A stretch of DNA of 64,000 nucleotides from Arenibacter algicola (GTDB lineage Bacteria; Bacteroidota; Bacteroidia; Flavobacteriales; Flavobacteriaceae), in NCBI RefSeq assembly GCF_000733925.1, contig NZ_JPOO01000003.1, positions 2,418,001 to 2,482,000 of the forward strand, in the 5' to 3' direction. This document shows, piece after piece, positions 54,585 through 63,620 of this stretch. Position 1 is the first letter of the stretch, and every line of letters starts with the position of its first letter. The position numbers and the translations under genes are program-made. The notes below the pieces were generated by a model, which was not told the origin of the DNA, did no database searches, and was given only the letters and a program-made list of their open reading frames with translations.

Positions 54585-55556
54585 TTACCAGGATTGAAGC
54601 CCTAATAGTTTCTCACCCAAAGTAGTTAATTCAGCAGTTTTATATTTGGTTTGTTCCCAATTCCTGGGATCTCCGGGAAAGGCATAACCTTCTGGAGCCA
54701 ATCTATTTCTCCAAGCGTTGATACGCCAGGCCCGGAGAGGCCCGTTGTCTTCTTCCGCCGGCATCATAGAAATATACTGGGCAATACGCACCTTGTCTTT
54801 AGAAAGATTGGGCCTTATTCCATGAGGTTGGGTACTATTAAAAATCAAAAGATCCCCTGCTTCCATTTTAACCTTAACTATTTTGTCCTGTAAGGCGCTT
54901 ACGTCTGGCTTAAAACGATCCCTTTCGTTGGGCTGGGTCAGTTTCCAAGTATCATAATTCCTGTATAACCAGGGGATGCATTGAAATCCTCCCATATTTT
55001 CATCGGTCTGGTCTACCAAGGCTAAAACGCCCTGCACATTCTGGGGCCTTGTTTCCGGGTCGTAGTCCCAGTGTATAAACCCTTTTTGTTGAAATCCAGG
55101 TCTAATTGGGAAATTTAGATTGGCCCTGTCTATGGTTACCCAAAGTTTTTCAGTTCCCCAGACATCCACGAAGGCATCATATATCTTCGGTTGCTGTCTA
55201 TTGTTCCATAAATGCTGGTGATTGTACACTTCTACCATTCCAGTTCCCGTTAATTCCTTCATTTTCATCTCTGCACGTGGTAGAGTATACCATGTCTCCG
55301 GATCGTCGGGATCCTTTTCTTCAAACTCCCATATAAAATTGGCTGTTATCTGTGCTTGATCTTTAGAAATGACATTTTTGACAACGATGTATCCGTTGTG
55401 CAACCAAAATTTCCAATCCTCCTCACTAAGTATCCGTAAAGGTTTTCCATTACTTCTGTCGCTCAAAATAATTTTGCTGGTGGTTGAGGTAGATGGGTTG
55501 CCCGGTATCTCCGCATGGGGATTCCCCTTTTTCGAATTAGTATCCTTGGATTTCAT
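54585..55556 (-). CDS. Phytanoyl-CoA dioxygenase (PhyH)-family protein
   Basis: A 323-residue Fe(II)/2-oxoglutarate-dependent dioxygenase-like protein. The metal triad is H162 and D164 in IHWDYD and H245 in TQPHGIRPN, with R248 as a possible 2-oxoglutarate ligand. Substrate unknown; the PhyH family covers acyl-CoA and many small-molecule hydroxylases. It lies 83 bases from the SulP gene on the same strand; no shared function is known. A short inverted repeat AAGGTA/TACCTT (55571-55590) is just upstream of the start. Confidence 0.9.
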   Translation of the reverse strand: MKSKDTNSKKGNPHAEIPGNPSTSTTSKIILSDRSNGKPLRILSEEDWKFWLHNGYIVVKNVISKDQAQITANFIWEFEEKDPDDPETWYTLPRAEMKMKELTGTGMVEVYNHQHLWNNRQQPKIYDAFVDVWGTEKLWVTIDRANLNFPIRPGFQQKGFIHWDYDPETRPQNVQGVLALVDQTDENMGGFQCIPWLYRNYDTWKLTQPNERDRFKPDVSALQDKIVKVKMEAGDLLIFNSTQPHGIRPNLSKDKVRIAQYISMMPAEEDNGPLRAWRINAWRNRLAPEGYAFPGDPRNWEQTKYKTAELTTLGEKLLGLQSW

Positions 55557-55680
55557 TTCCTTTACTTTTTAAGGTAGCGTATAGTACCTTAAATTAAGGA
55601 ATTTAATTGAAAAAAACTTAGTTGGACGCTAAACGGATTGTGGAATTGCTCCTATGGAATGTTCAGAGAAAATGATGAAT

Positions 55681-55778
55681 AAAAAAACCGCCTTGGGCAA
55701 TTACTCCAAGACGGTCTTTAACTAAATAACCAACCAAAAACTTCCTTATATTGTCACCGTATAACCTTACGGCAATAA
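55681..55778 (-). ncRNA. Candidate small RNA or 3'-UTR element, copy 2
   Basis: On the minus strand, directly after the stop of the broken lipoprotein gene: a hairpin CCGTA/TACGG with a flanking ATTG/CAAT pair, then a linker, the 17-base TTTGGTTGGTTATTTAG (55722-55738), then an intrinsic terminator (ACCG-C-CTTGG/CCAAG-A-CGGT, seven U, 55681-55715). Same order and 17-base identity as the element at 16349-16463. Here it is the natural 3'-UTR of the upstream gene. Confidence 0.5.
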
Positions 55779-56705
55779 TTATATCTTTCTTTTTCTGACC
55801 ACCTTCATGGTCCCATATTGGGTTTTAGTCCTCTTTCTGTCCACTTGGGAAATTCCAGATTTCAAATAGGTAATAAATCCCCTTCCCTTAAACTTGTAAA
55901 CTGTTCCACTAGAGGAATGATACAGCTCTATTGTACTATCATTAATAACGTACAACTCAAAGTAATCATTGCCCATAAAGTCATAATCCAGTGTTAAAGT
56001 TTTGAGCGTTTCATCGTTATAAACGTCGAATAATGAATACTCCCCACTATAATCCCATAAAACATCGTCCAAATGCATCCCACTGGGGTCTACCGAGGAA
56101 TTAAACATACTTCTGTTTCCGTCAATATAGAACTGTAAATAATTTTCCGAATCGAAATCGTTCACTAATCCTTCCTTACTCGTAGCTACCTTTTCCCAAA
56201 CATCATATTCCTGCAATAGATATTCAATATTGTCATAAAATACCATGTCATAATCAAAGTTATTTCTTTGATATCCCTCCAAATAATATGAAGTTCGGCT
56301 ATGGGAATCATATAATTCAATGGTATTGTTATCCACAACGAATACCTCCAAGCTCCAAAATCCGTCCACATCATGGTTAATTTGCAGCCTTTCACTGGCC
56401 GTATTGAAATAACCAACATCGAGTCCAAAGCCGTTTCCTGTTTTCCCAATACCCACTATATTATTATTGGCAAAAACGGTTTCACCCACAAATGAGATGG
56501 TGAATGCACGTTGTAAAAAAGGAACCTCCCCATTACCGGAAGTAGCATTTATATCTACATACCAAAGCTCGTGGGATTTTAATAAGGCATTGACATTGAG
56601 AAAGGGTTCATCAATATATTCGTCTTCAATAATAACTTCGGTTTAACAACCTGTAGCCAAAACAGCCAGGGTTAAAGTTGTAAAGAGTAGTTTTGTAGTT
56701 CTCAT
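55779..56705 (-). pseudogene. Lipoprotein gene interrupted by a stop after the lipobox cysteine
   Basis: From the ATG at 56705 the frame encodes a lipoprotein signal peptide ending LAVLATGC (Cys 20), then TAA at 56643-56645, then stays open in the same frame to 55779 for 287 further codons, starting TEVIIEDEYIDEPFLNVNA. So the gene reads as one protein with a single nonsense codon at the residue after the lipidated Cys. A GTG at 56489 gives a shorter frame without signal peptide and is unlikely to be the true start. The body has two similar beta-rich halves (DNNTIELYDSHSRTSYYLEG and NDSTIELYHSSSGTVYKFKG). Function unknown. It may be a recent pseudogene, a sequencing error or a readthrough case. 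Confidence 0.75.
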
Positions 56706-57032
56706 TTTATATAGTTTGATGTTACCTATACCAGTAAAACAATCATTATGCCAACAATATAAACTATTGTTAATCAACAAATTATAATCATCAAACACTT
56801 AAAAATATTTACAGGAACAAAAACTTGGGTTTCCAATTTAACACCAAAACTTATACCGATGGTAATAAATTCTTGTTTTGAATCTCCAAAAAACAGTCCT
56901 ACATTGCCATAGATTTTAATGAGCCACGTACTCTTCCATATTAATACCGGAAAACTGATGGTCCATTGATTTTTTTAATTAGGAGATAACTTGGTTATTG
57001 GGTCTTGGCATACAACAAGAAATATTAAATAA
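56706..57032. other. 327-bp divergent intergenic region
   Basis: Between the broken lipoprotein gene and gpsA. AT-rich with a small inverted repeat AACAATA/TATTGTT (56753-56771). No gene or clear consensus promoter is visible. Confidence 0.5.
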
Positions 57033-58034
57033 ATGAAAAACAATATAAAATTTGCAATGTTGGGTGGTGGTAGTTGGGCAACTGCCATTGTTAAAATGTT
57101 GACAGAGAATGCCGATGTGGTTAATTGGTATATGCGCAATACCGATGCTATTGAACACATTAGGACACAGAAACACAACCCCAATTACTTAAGTTCGGTA
57201 GAATTTCATACAGAACAATTAAACCTCACGGACAATATTAACGAGGCTGTTGCCAATGCCGATGTCCTTATTTTTGCCATTCCCTCCGCTTTCTTAGAAA
57301 ACGAATTGAAGCATTTGACCGTAGATATCAAGGACAAAATTATTTTTTCCGCAATAAAGGGTATTGTGCCGGAATCCAGTTTGATCGTGGGAGAGCATTT
57401 TCATGTCAACTATAACATTCCTTTCGAAAATATTGGGGTCATTACAGGACCATGCCATGCCGAAGAAGTTGCTTTGGAACGTTTGTCATATTTAACCATA
57501 GCCTGTGCAGATACAGAAAAAGCCAAATTAGTGGCCAAGCACCTAAGTAGCGACTATATTAAAACCAAAATATCCGACGATATTATAGGTACGGAATATG
57601 CAGCCATGCTAAAGAATATTTATGCCATTGCTGCAGGTATCGCCCATGGCTTGGGTTACGGAGACAACTTTCAAAGCGTACTCATGAGCAACTCCATAAG
57701 AGAAATGAAGCGGTTTATAAAACGGGTACATAAAATGAAGCGTAACATTAACGACTCTGCCTATTTAGGAGACCTTTTGGTAACGGGCTACTCCGTTTTT
57801 AGCCGTAACCGTATGTTTGGAAATATGATCGGTAAAGGTTACACCGTAAAAAGTGCCATGATGGAAATGAAAATGGTGGCCGAAGGTTACTATGCTACCA
57901 ATAGTGCACATCTAATAGTTTCCAAACACAAGAATAAATCAAAAACGCCCATTCTAAATGCCGTTTATGAAGTGCTATATGAAAATAAAAGCCCGAAAAA
58001 GGTTTTTAAGGAGCTCACCGAAAAGCTGGATTAG
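57033..58034 (+). CDS. gpsA: Glycerol-3-phosphate dehydrogenase [NAD(P)+]
   Basis: A 333-residue enzyme reducing dihydroxyacetone phosphate to sn-glycerol 3-phosphate for phospholipid synthesis. The Rossmann motif is MLGGGSWATAIVKML (7-21), the catalytic Lys lies in EYAAMLKNIYAIAAG, and the substrate-binding region SIREMKRFIK follows. It is convergent with glpD, 51 bases between stops, so the synthetic and catabolic glycerol-3-phosphate enzymes are neighbours on opposite strands. Confidence 0.96.
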   Translation: MKNNIKFAMLGGGSWATAIVKMLTENADVVNWYMRNTDAIEHIRTQKHNPNYLSSVEFHTEQLNLTDNINEAVANADVLIFAIPSAFLENELKHLTVDIKDKIIFSAIKGIVPESSLIVGEHFHVNYNIPFENIGVITGPCHAEEVALERLSYLTIACADTEKAKLVAKHLSSDYIKTKISDDIIGTEYAAMLKNIYAIAAGIAHGLGYGDNFQSVLMSNSIREMKRFIKRVHKMKRNINDSAYLGDLLVTGYSVFSRNRMFGNMIGKGYTVKSAMMEMKMVAEGYYATNSAHLIVSKHKNKSKTPILNAVYEVLYENKSPKKVFKELTEKLD

Positions 58035-58085
58035 CCTTATTATTTAACTCCCTTGGGCCTCCAAAGATTACTTTAACCACTGCCC

Positions 58086-59753
58086 CTAAATTCGGTCCAG
58101 CGAAAAATTGGAATGCTCATCCATTTCTCTTTCCAAGGTTTTCCGGTAGGAGTTAATGACCTCATCGTCCAGTTTATATATAGTCTTGAACTCTGCCAGG
58201 ATGGGTTCCATCAAATTCCTAATACTATCTATATCAAAATATAATCTTCCAGTTCTTCGTATAAAAAAATCCATAGGAGTTTGTACCATTTCATTTTCTA
58301 TGGTAAACTTTAACTCGGCCTTTGCCATACCCAACACATGATCATCTTCCTTCTGTTTTGCATAGTACTGCAAAATTGTTTCGGTCTGCTTTCCATAATT
58401 GGTTACCAAATACCAGGCATCATAATGGGAAAATCCCTCAGGGGTTAGTCTTTCATGGATTTCGGCAATATATTTCTTAACATATTTATACTTTTTAAAA
58501 TCATTTCCACATAGAGGAATATGATCCGTATCCGAATCCTTTACACTAATACCATAATCTTCTTCCATTTTTTTGGCCACCCTGTTCACTACACGCTCCG
58601 CCATTTTACGATAGCCCGTTAGCTTTCCACCGGCAATACTTATGAGGCCGGTATCTGAGGTAAAAATTTCATCCTTTCGCGATAATTCCGAGGCAGACTT
58701 ACCTTCTTCATGTATAAGTGGCCGTAGTCCTGCCCATGAAGAGATAATATCTTCCATTTCCAAATTTATCTTTGGAAACATATTATTTACGGCAGATATC
58801 AAATAAATAGCATCGGCCACATCCGTTCTTACGCTATCCTTGTTCTCATTAAAATTGGTGTCCGTAGTGCCTATATAGGTAATCTTGCCCCTAGGAATCG
58901 CAAACATCATGCGTCCGTCCGGGATATCAAAATAAACGGATTGCTTTATAGGCAATTTTTCATAAGGAAAAACCAAATGTACTCCTTTGGTTAGGTGCAG
59001 ACGCTTTCCTTTTTTGGAATTGTTAATCCCCCTAAGTTCATCTACCCATGGTCCTGCTGCGCTTATGACATATTTGGCCTTTATTGGGAATTCAGTATCC
59101 AAGACCGTGTCCTTTACTTTAACCCCTGCAACCATATCCTCCTCATAAATAAAGTCCGTAACCTCTGCATAGTTTAGGGGCATGGCACCATATTGTAGGC
59201 TGGTCTTTATGGTCTCCATGGTGAGTCTGGAATCATCTGTCCTATACTCCGCATAATACCCAGCGCCTTTCAATATTTTTTTTGGCAACAAAGGTTCCAA
59301 TTTCAGGGCTTCCTTCTTTTCCAACATTTTGCGTTTATCATCTCCCGTTACCTGGGCCAAAATATCATAAACCTTTAACCCAATGGAAGTAAGCCATTTG
59401 CCATAAGATCCATTTTCTATCAATGGTAGCAACATTTTCTCCGGCAGCACTAAATGTGGTGCCAAATTATGTACTATGGCCCTTTCGGAACCCACTTCTT
59501 TTACCAACCAAAAGTCGAATTGTTTTAGATATCGCAATCCGCCATGAATCAGTTTTGTTGATTTACTACTTGTGCCAGATGCAAAGTCGTTTTTTTCAAC
59601 CAAGGCTACTTTTAAGCCTCTGGATGCAGCATCCAAGGCAATCCCACCACCTGTAATACCTCCACCTATAACCACCAGATCAAAGGTCTCCCCCTTTAGT
59701 TTGGCAATTGTTTTTTTTCTATCCAAATTAGAAAAGCGAATATTTTTTGTCAT
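58086..59753 (-). CDS. glpD: Aerobic glycerol-3-phosphate dehydrogenase (FAD)
   Basis: A 555-residue membrane-associated flavoenzyme oxidising sn-glycerol 3-phosphate to dihydroxyacetone phosphate with quinone reduction. The FAD-binding motif is DLVVIGGGITGGGIALDAA (about 25-43), followed by SGTSSKSTKLIHGGLRYL, the family signature. The C-terminal region (about 410-530) is the usual helical domain. No glycerol kinase or transporter is nearby. Confidence 0.96.
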   Translation of the reverse strand: MTKNIRFSNLDRKKTIAKLKGETFDLVVIGGGITGGGIALDAASRGLKVALVEKNDFASGTSSKSTKLIHGGLRYLKQFDFWLVKEVGSERAIVHNLAPHLVLPEKMLLPLIENGSYGKWLTSIGLKVYDILAQVTGDDKRKMLEKKEALKLEPLLPKKILKGAGYYAEYRTDDSRLTMETIKTSLQYGAMPLNYAEVTDFIYEEDMVAGVKVKDTVLDTEFPIKAKYVISAAGPWVDELRGINNSKKGKRLHLTKGVHLVFPYEKLPIKQSVYFDIPDGRMMFAIPRGKITYIGTTDTNFNENKDSVRTDVADAIYLISAVNNMFPKINLEMEDIISSWAGLRPLIHEEGKSASELSRKDEIFTSDTGLISIAGGKLTGYRKMAERVVNRVAKKMEEDYGISVKDSDTDHIPLCGNDFKKYKYVKKYIAEIHERLTPEGFSHYDAWYLVTNYGKQTETILQYYAKQKEDDHVLGMAKAELKFTIENEMVQTPMDFFIRRTGRLYFDIDSIRNLMEPILAEFKTIYKLDDEVINSYRKTLEREMDEHSNFSLDRI

Positions 59754-59851
59754 CTTTTTATACGGTATCGGTTTATTGCGGCTATATTAATCTTAGTTTG
59801 ACCAATGTCATTAAAGGTAATTGATTATAGACCCAAATCAAAGGACAATTG

Positions 59852-62242
59852 TTATTCTATGGTTATTATTATAACAACTTCATTACCTAGGGCATCAACT
59901 GCCATAATTCCATGTTCTCCAGGTATGGGCATCAATCCTATTTCGTGATAGTCTGTGGTTTGTCCAATAAATTTCTCATCCAAATACCAATAAACCGGTG
60001 TTTCCGGTTTAACATGGGCCAACTTAACTACCAATTCATTCTTCTTACCTTCAAAATTTCTTGCCAAAGTAATTCTACTTCCGTTCCTTGGATATATGAA
60101 CTCCATTGCCGCAGTATTGGTTTCCCTACAATTTTCTAGAAAGGGAGGCAAGGTCTTATAGGAAGGATGTCCCTTTTTATAATAGTATTCCATTAGCGGG
60201 GGCAATACAAACCATGATTCGCTGAACATTTCTGACAAATCTGCACAGGAGGAATTGACCCTGAACTGCTTTTGAACATTTAAATGCACCCATTGATGAT
60301 AAGCACATGCCTGGACAAAATTTTGCTTTCTTGGGATAGAAATAACTGTTTTAGGGCATATGTCGGTAGCCAGGTAACCGCTTTCCGAACATACTTTAAT
60401 TTCAGTAAACTCATCCTCAGGCTTTTGAAACCAGGTAGACCTGGGCAGCAGATCGAACACATCGAATAAAATTGGTGCGGCACTGCTAAGCCCGGTTACA
60501 TTTGGTCTTCCTTCGCCATCCGCATTTCCTGCCCAAATCCCAACTACGTAGTCTTTGGTAATGCCAATGGCCCAGGCATCCTTGTTTCCAAAACTGGTAC
60601 CCGTTTTCCAAGCTATCTGCCTGGAGGAATCAAAAAACTCCCAGGATTCACTGCCCTCGGGCCTATTGACCTTCTTCATGGCCTCAAAGGTAAGATAGAT
60701 ACTGGCCGCATCAAAGATGGTCACCTCGGTAGATTTGGCACCGAAATCTACTTTGGTTTCAGATGTTGGAATTGGTTCTACAAATTCCTTTGTATAGTAT
60801 TCACTGGAGGTGGCATTAAAATGGTTTACGGTTGATGCCAAGGAGGCGTAGGTCTTGCACAAATCCCATAGATTACTTTCTGCCCCGCCTAGAATTAACG
60901 TTAATCCATAATGATCGGCAGACTTATCCAGGCCCCTTAAATTAAAGAAATCCAGTTGATCCCTGAATTTTTGAAGTCCGTAGGAACGTAGCAAGCGGAC
61001 CGCAGGGATATTTAGGGACTTGGCCAAAGCTTTATCGGCCTCCACGGCGCCACTATAGCTTTCGTTAAAATTCTCAGGGGTATAACCTGCAATTTGGGTC
61101 GGAACATCCGGTATTAGCATACCGGGCAACAATTCTCCCGCATTCATCATGGCGGTATACAACAAAGGCTTTAGTACACTCCCGGTACTGCGATTGGCCT
61201 GCACCATATCCACATCCTTTTCGTGTTCGTTGTCCGTTGGTGTGTTACCTACATATGAAAGTACCTCCCTGGTTTTGACATCCATCAACAGAACTGCCGC
61301 ATTGTAAACCTGATTCTGCTTCAAGCTTTTGTAGTGCTTGTTTATAATATTGTTTATACTGCCCTGTAGGTTTTCATCCACATGGGTAGAAATTCTCTTC
61401 CCCTTATATTTTTTGGCCAAATATTGAACCAGATGGGGAGCTGTATCCGGCAGTTGAAAAGGCTTTTTGGGCAATTCTTCCAAAAGCGAAAGCCGGTAAG
61501 TAGTACTATCTATATAATTATTATCCAATAATTTATGAAGTAACCTATTTCTCTTGTACAGCAGTTTTGAATGATTCTTTCCAGGGTAAATCAAACTTGG
61601 GGCATTGGGCAATACGGCCAAAGTAGCTGCTTCTGCCCATGACAATTGATTGGGCTGCATACCAAAGTAACGCCAAGCTGCTGCCTCCAAGCCTACGACA
61701 TTCCCACCAAATGGGGCATGACTGGCATATAATTTTAGTATATATTTCTTGGAATATCCCAGTTCCAACCTTGTAGCCAAAACCAGTTCCCTAACTTTTT
61801 CCCAATAGGTCCGTTTTTTGTGGTTACGGGACAAACGTATCACCTGTTGGGTAAGGGTACTGCCCCCCCTTACTGTTTTCCCTGCCAAAATATTAGCTAA
61901 AAAAGCTTTGCCTATGGAAATAGGATTAAAACCGGGATGCCAATAAAAATGGGCGTCCTCAAAATTTAAAATACAGGTCTCAAATTTGTAGGGCACACTA
62001 TCCACCACTGGGAATCTCCATTGCCCGTCCTCGGCAATAAGTGCTCCCAAAAGTTTGCCCGATCTACTCTCAACAACGGTAGCATGGGGGGTACGGAATA
62101 GTTGTTTGGGCAAACAGAAATAATAGGCAATCAACAGTAATATAAGGATAAGTAACTTCTTGGGATGCCTTTGAATTAGCCCCTTCAACCGTTGTAAGGT
62201 TGTTGCTGCCTTGTCTGGACCCTTATCCGTTCCCAAATTCAT
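59852..62242 (-). CDS. pbpC: Penicillin-binding protein 1C
   Basis: A 796-residue bifunctional class A PBP. One N-terminal helix (about 27-45, LLILILLLIAYYF), a GT51 glycosyltransferase (EDAHFYWHPGFNPISIGKA, GGSTLTQQVIRL), a transpeptidase with SxxK in STGSVLKPLLY, SLN and KTGTSFGNKDAW, and a C-terminal BiPBP-type domain. I prefer the ATG at 62242: it precedes a plausible N-terminus and overlaps the upstream gene by 20 bases rather than 131. No alpha-2-macroglobulin gene, the usual partner, is present in the window. Co-transcribed with the two small genes upstream. Confidence 0.93.
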   Translation of the reverse strand: MNLGTDKGPDKAATTLQRLKGLIQRHPKKLLILILLLIAYYFCLPKQLFRTPHATVVESRSGKLLGALIAEDGQWRFPVVDSVPYKFETCILNFEDAHFYWHPGFNPISIGKAFLANILAGKTVRGGSTLTQQVIRLSRNHKKRTYWEKVRELVLATRLELGYSKKYILKLYASHAPFGGNVVGLEAAAWRYFGMQPNQLSWAEAATLAVLPNAPSLIYPGKNHSKLLYKRNRLLHKLLDNNYIDSTTYRLSLLEELPKKPFQLPDTAPHLVQYLAKKYKGKRISTHVDENLQGSINNIINKHYKSLKQNQVYNAAVLLMDVKTREVLSYVGNTPTDNEHEKDVDMVQANRSTGSVLKPLLYTAMMNAGELLPGMLIPDVPTQIAGYTPENFNESYSGAVEADKALAKSLNIPAVRLLRSYGLQKFRDQLDFFNLRGLDKSADHYGLTLILGGAESNLWDLCKTYASLASTVNHFNATSSEYYTKEFVEPIPTSETKVDFGAKSTEVTIFDAASIYLTFEAMKKVNRPEGSESWEFFDSSRQIAWKTGTSFGNKDAWAIGITKDYVVGIWAGNADGEGRPNVTGLSSAAPILFDVFDLLPRSTWFQKPEDEFTEIKVCSESGYLATDICPKTVISIPRKQNFVQACAYHQWVHLNVQKQFRVNSSCADLSEMFSESWFVLPPLMEYYYKKGHPSYKTLPPFLENCRETNTAAMEFIYPRNGSRITLARNFEGKKNELVVKLAHVKPETPVYWYLDEKFIGQTTDYHEIGLMPIPGEHGIMAVDALGNEVVIIITIE

Positions 62243-62534
62243 ATTCCCTTTCCACCAGACAAATACGGACCTTATACCATTTGTACCATTCTTCCCTTCC
62301 CTTTTTTTGGGCAAATAAATGATCTGCCTGCATTTTCCAATTCGCAATGGCACCCAAACTATCCCAATAACTTACGCTGATCCCCATTTGGCCCCTGGCG
62401 CTTTCAAAGCCTAGAAAGCCTGTCTGACTTTTTGCCAATGACTCCATCTGATGGGCCATTTCCAAATACCCTTTATCTTCTTCCGTAGTGATAGAAGTAA
62501 ATATTACAGCGTAATATGGATTATTAAGTTCCAT
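62223..62534 (-). CDS. Antibiotic biosynthesis monooxygenase (ABM)-type small protein
   Basis: A 103-residue ferredoxin-like dimeric alpha/beta-barrel protein. Family pattern YYAVIFTSITTEEDKGYLEMAHQM, GFLGFESARG and VSYWDSLGAIANWK. Members act as monooxygenases, haem-degrading enzymes or have unknown roles. It overlaps the start of pbpC by 20 bases and is two bases downstream of the next gene, so it lies in one operon. Confidence 0.88.
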   Translation of the reverse strand: MELNNPYYAVIFTSITTEEDKGYLEMAHQMESLAKSQTGFLGFESARGQMGISVSYWDSLGAIANWKMQADHLFAQKKGREEWYKWYKVRICLVEREYEFGNG

Positions 62535-62536
62535 AT

Positions 62537-62893
62537 CTATATAATGTACTCCTTTTCCAAGAAATAGCTTACCAAAGCTTCTTTCATTAATACGGATTGT
62601 TCGCCGGCCTTTAAAGGGGGCAACTCTTCCTTTATGCTATAATGTGGCCAGCCATCTTCATCAAAAAAATCGAATTCATAGTACCCGTATGGTTCCAACA
62701 ACCTACATATAGCTATGTGCATTAGATTTAATTTTTCATCCTTCTTATAGGTTTTATGAATTTGACCCAATTCCTGGACTCCAACCAGATATATAATGGC
62801 ATCCAATTCCAAGGGATCGTTGTCCGCAAATTGGGCAGACAATTTTTTTACCAAAATCTCCCATCTATCTTTTAATTGTGTATCTCTAGACAT
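62537..62893 (-). CDS. Conserved hypothetical protein
   Basis: A 118-residue protein without signal peptide or membrane helix; helical N-terminus (RWEILVKKLSAQF, LELDAIIYLVGVQELG) and a compact aromatic-rich C-terminus (YGYYEFDFFDEDGWPHYSI). I do not recognise a family function. It is the first gene of the operon hypothetical - ABM - pbpC and has a consensus promoter (62956-62989). Confidence 0.8.
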   Translation of the reverse strand: MSRDTQLKDRWEILVKKLSAQFADNDPLELDAIIYLVGVQELGQIHKTYKKDEKLNLMHIAICRLLEPYGYYEFDFFDEDGWPHYSIKEELPPLKAGEQSVLMKEALVSYFLEKEYII

Positions 62894-62950
62894 CGTAATT
62901 TATCTTAATTTAAATCTATTGTTGGATTCACTTATCCAGACAGAATAGAA

Positions 62951-62984
62951 TTGTTCAAAGGTACAAATCAAAGTTTTATATTTG
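62951..62984 (+). promoter_or_regulatory. Promoter of the CvpA-family gene
   Basis: TTG (62951-62953), 23-base spacer, TATATTTG (62977-62984), exact -7 box, 16 bases before the ATG at 63000. Confidence 0.6.
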
Positions 62985-62989
62985 TCAAA
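62956..62989 (-). promoter_or_regulatory. Promoter of the hypothetical-ABM-pbpC operon
   Basis: Minus strand TTTG (62986-62989), 22-base spacer, TACCTTTG (62956-62963), exact -7 box; about 60-base leader. It almost completely overlaps the opposing promoter at 62951-62984. Confidence 0.6.
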
Positions 62990-62999
62990 AGACTTTTGT

Positions 63000-63548
63000 A
63001 TGGGTGTATTGGATATTATTATTGGACTACTATTACTATATGGCCTATACAAAGGAATTAGAAATGGTCTACTCGTGGAATTGGCATCATTGATTGCCCT
63101 TATTGCAGGTTTGTACGGCGCCATTCACTTTTCCTACATCGTGGGGGAATATCTTTCAGAAAAAATGGAGTGGAACGAGAGATACATGAACACTATCTCG
63201 TTTTTGATCACCTTCTGTATTATTGTCCTTGTGGTAAATATTGCTGGAAAACTATTGACCAAAATTGCCGATTTTGCCATGTTGGGATTACTAAATAAAA
63301 TAGCTGGAGGAATATTTGGAGCACTCAAGGTTGCTGTAATCCTAGGCGCCCTATTGATATTTTTTGACAGGACCAACAATCAACTTGGGTTTATTAAACA
63401 AGAATCAATTGACGAATCCAGACTTTATATGCCCGTAAAGGAAATAGGGGCCCTTGTTTTTAGCAAGGTGCTTAAGGAAAACGGGCCTCTTGATGTTGAA
63501 CCACCACAAGATAAGGATAAAAACACCTTCATAAAGGTGGGTGTGTAA
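63000..63548 (+). CDS. CvpA-family membrane protein
   Basis: A 182-residue inner-membrane protein. Four predicted helices; typical start MGVLDIIIGLLLLYGLYKGIRNGLLVELASL, the family pattern. CvpA was named for colicin V production; the general role is linked to envelope homeostasis. I use the ATG at 63000 because a consensus promoter places the start point just upstream; a TTG at 62982 lies inside that promoter. Ends with a charged tail; a stem-loop begins in its stop codon. Confidence 0.92.
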   Translation: MGVLDIIIGLLLLYGLYKGIRNGLLVELASLIALIAGLYGAIHFSYIVGEYLSEKMEWNERYMNTISFLITFCIIVLVVNIAGKLLTKIADFAMLGLLNKIAGGIFGALKVAVILGALLIFFDRTNNQLGFIKQESIDESRLYMPVKEIGALVFSKVLKENGPLDVEPPQDKDKNTFIKVGV

Positions 63549-63603
63549 TTATATCATCCTAAGGCACCAAAAAAATAATTTGGCAACCATAGGATGATAT
63601 AAT
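63548..63603. repeat. 14-bp inverted repeat after cvpA-like gene
   Basis: Arms ATTATATCATCCTA (63548-63561) and its exact complement (63590-63603) with a 28-base loop, itself containing CCAAA/TTTGG. There is no U-run after either arm, so it is not a normal terminator; it sits between convergent genes. Confidence 0.55.
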
Positions 63604-63620
63604 ACTTCACTCAATAACAA

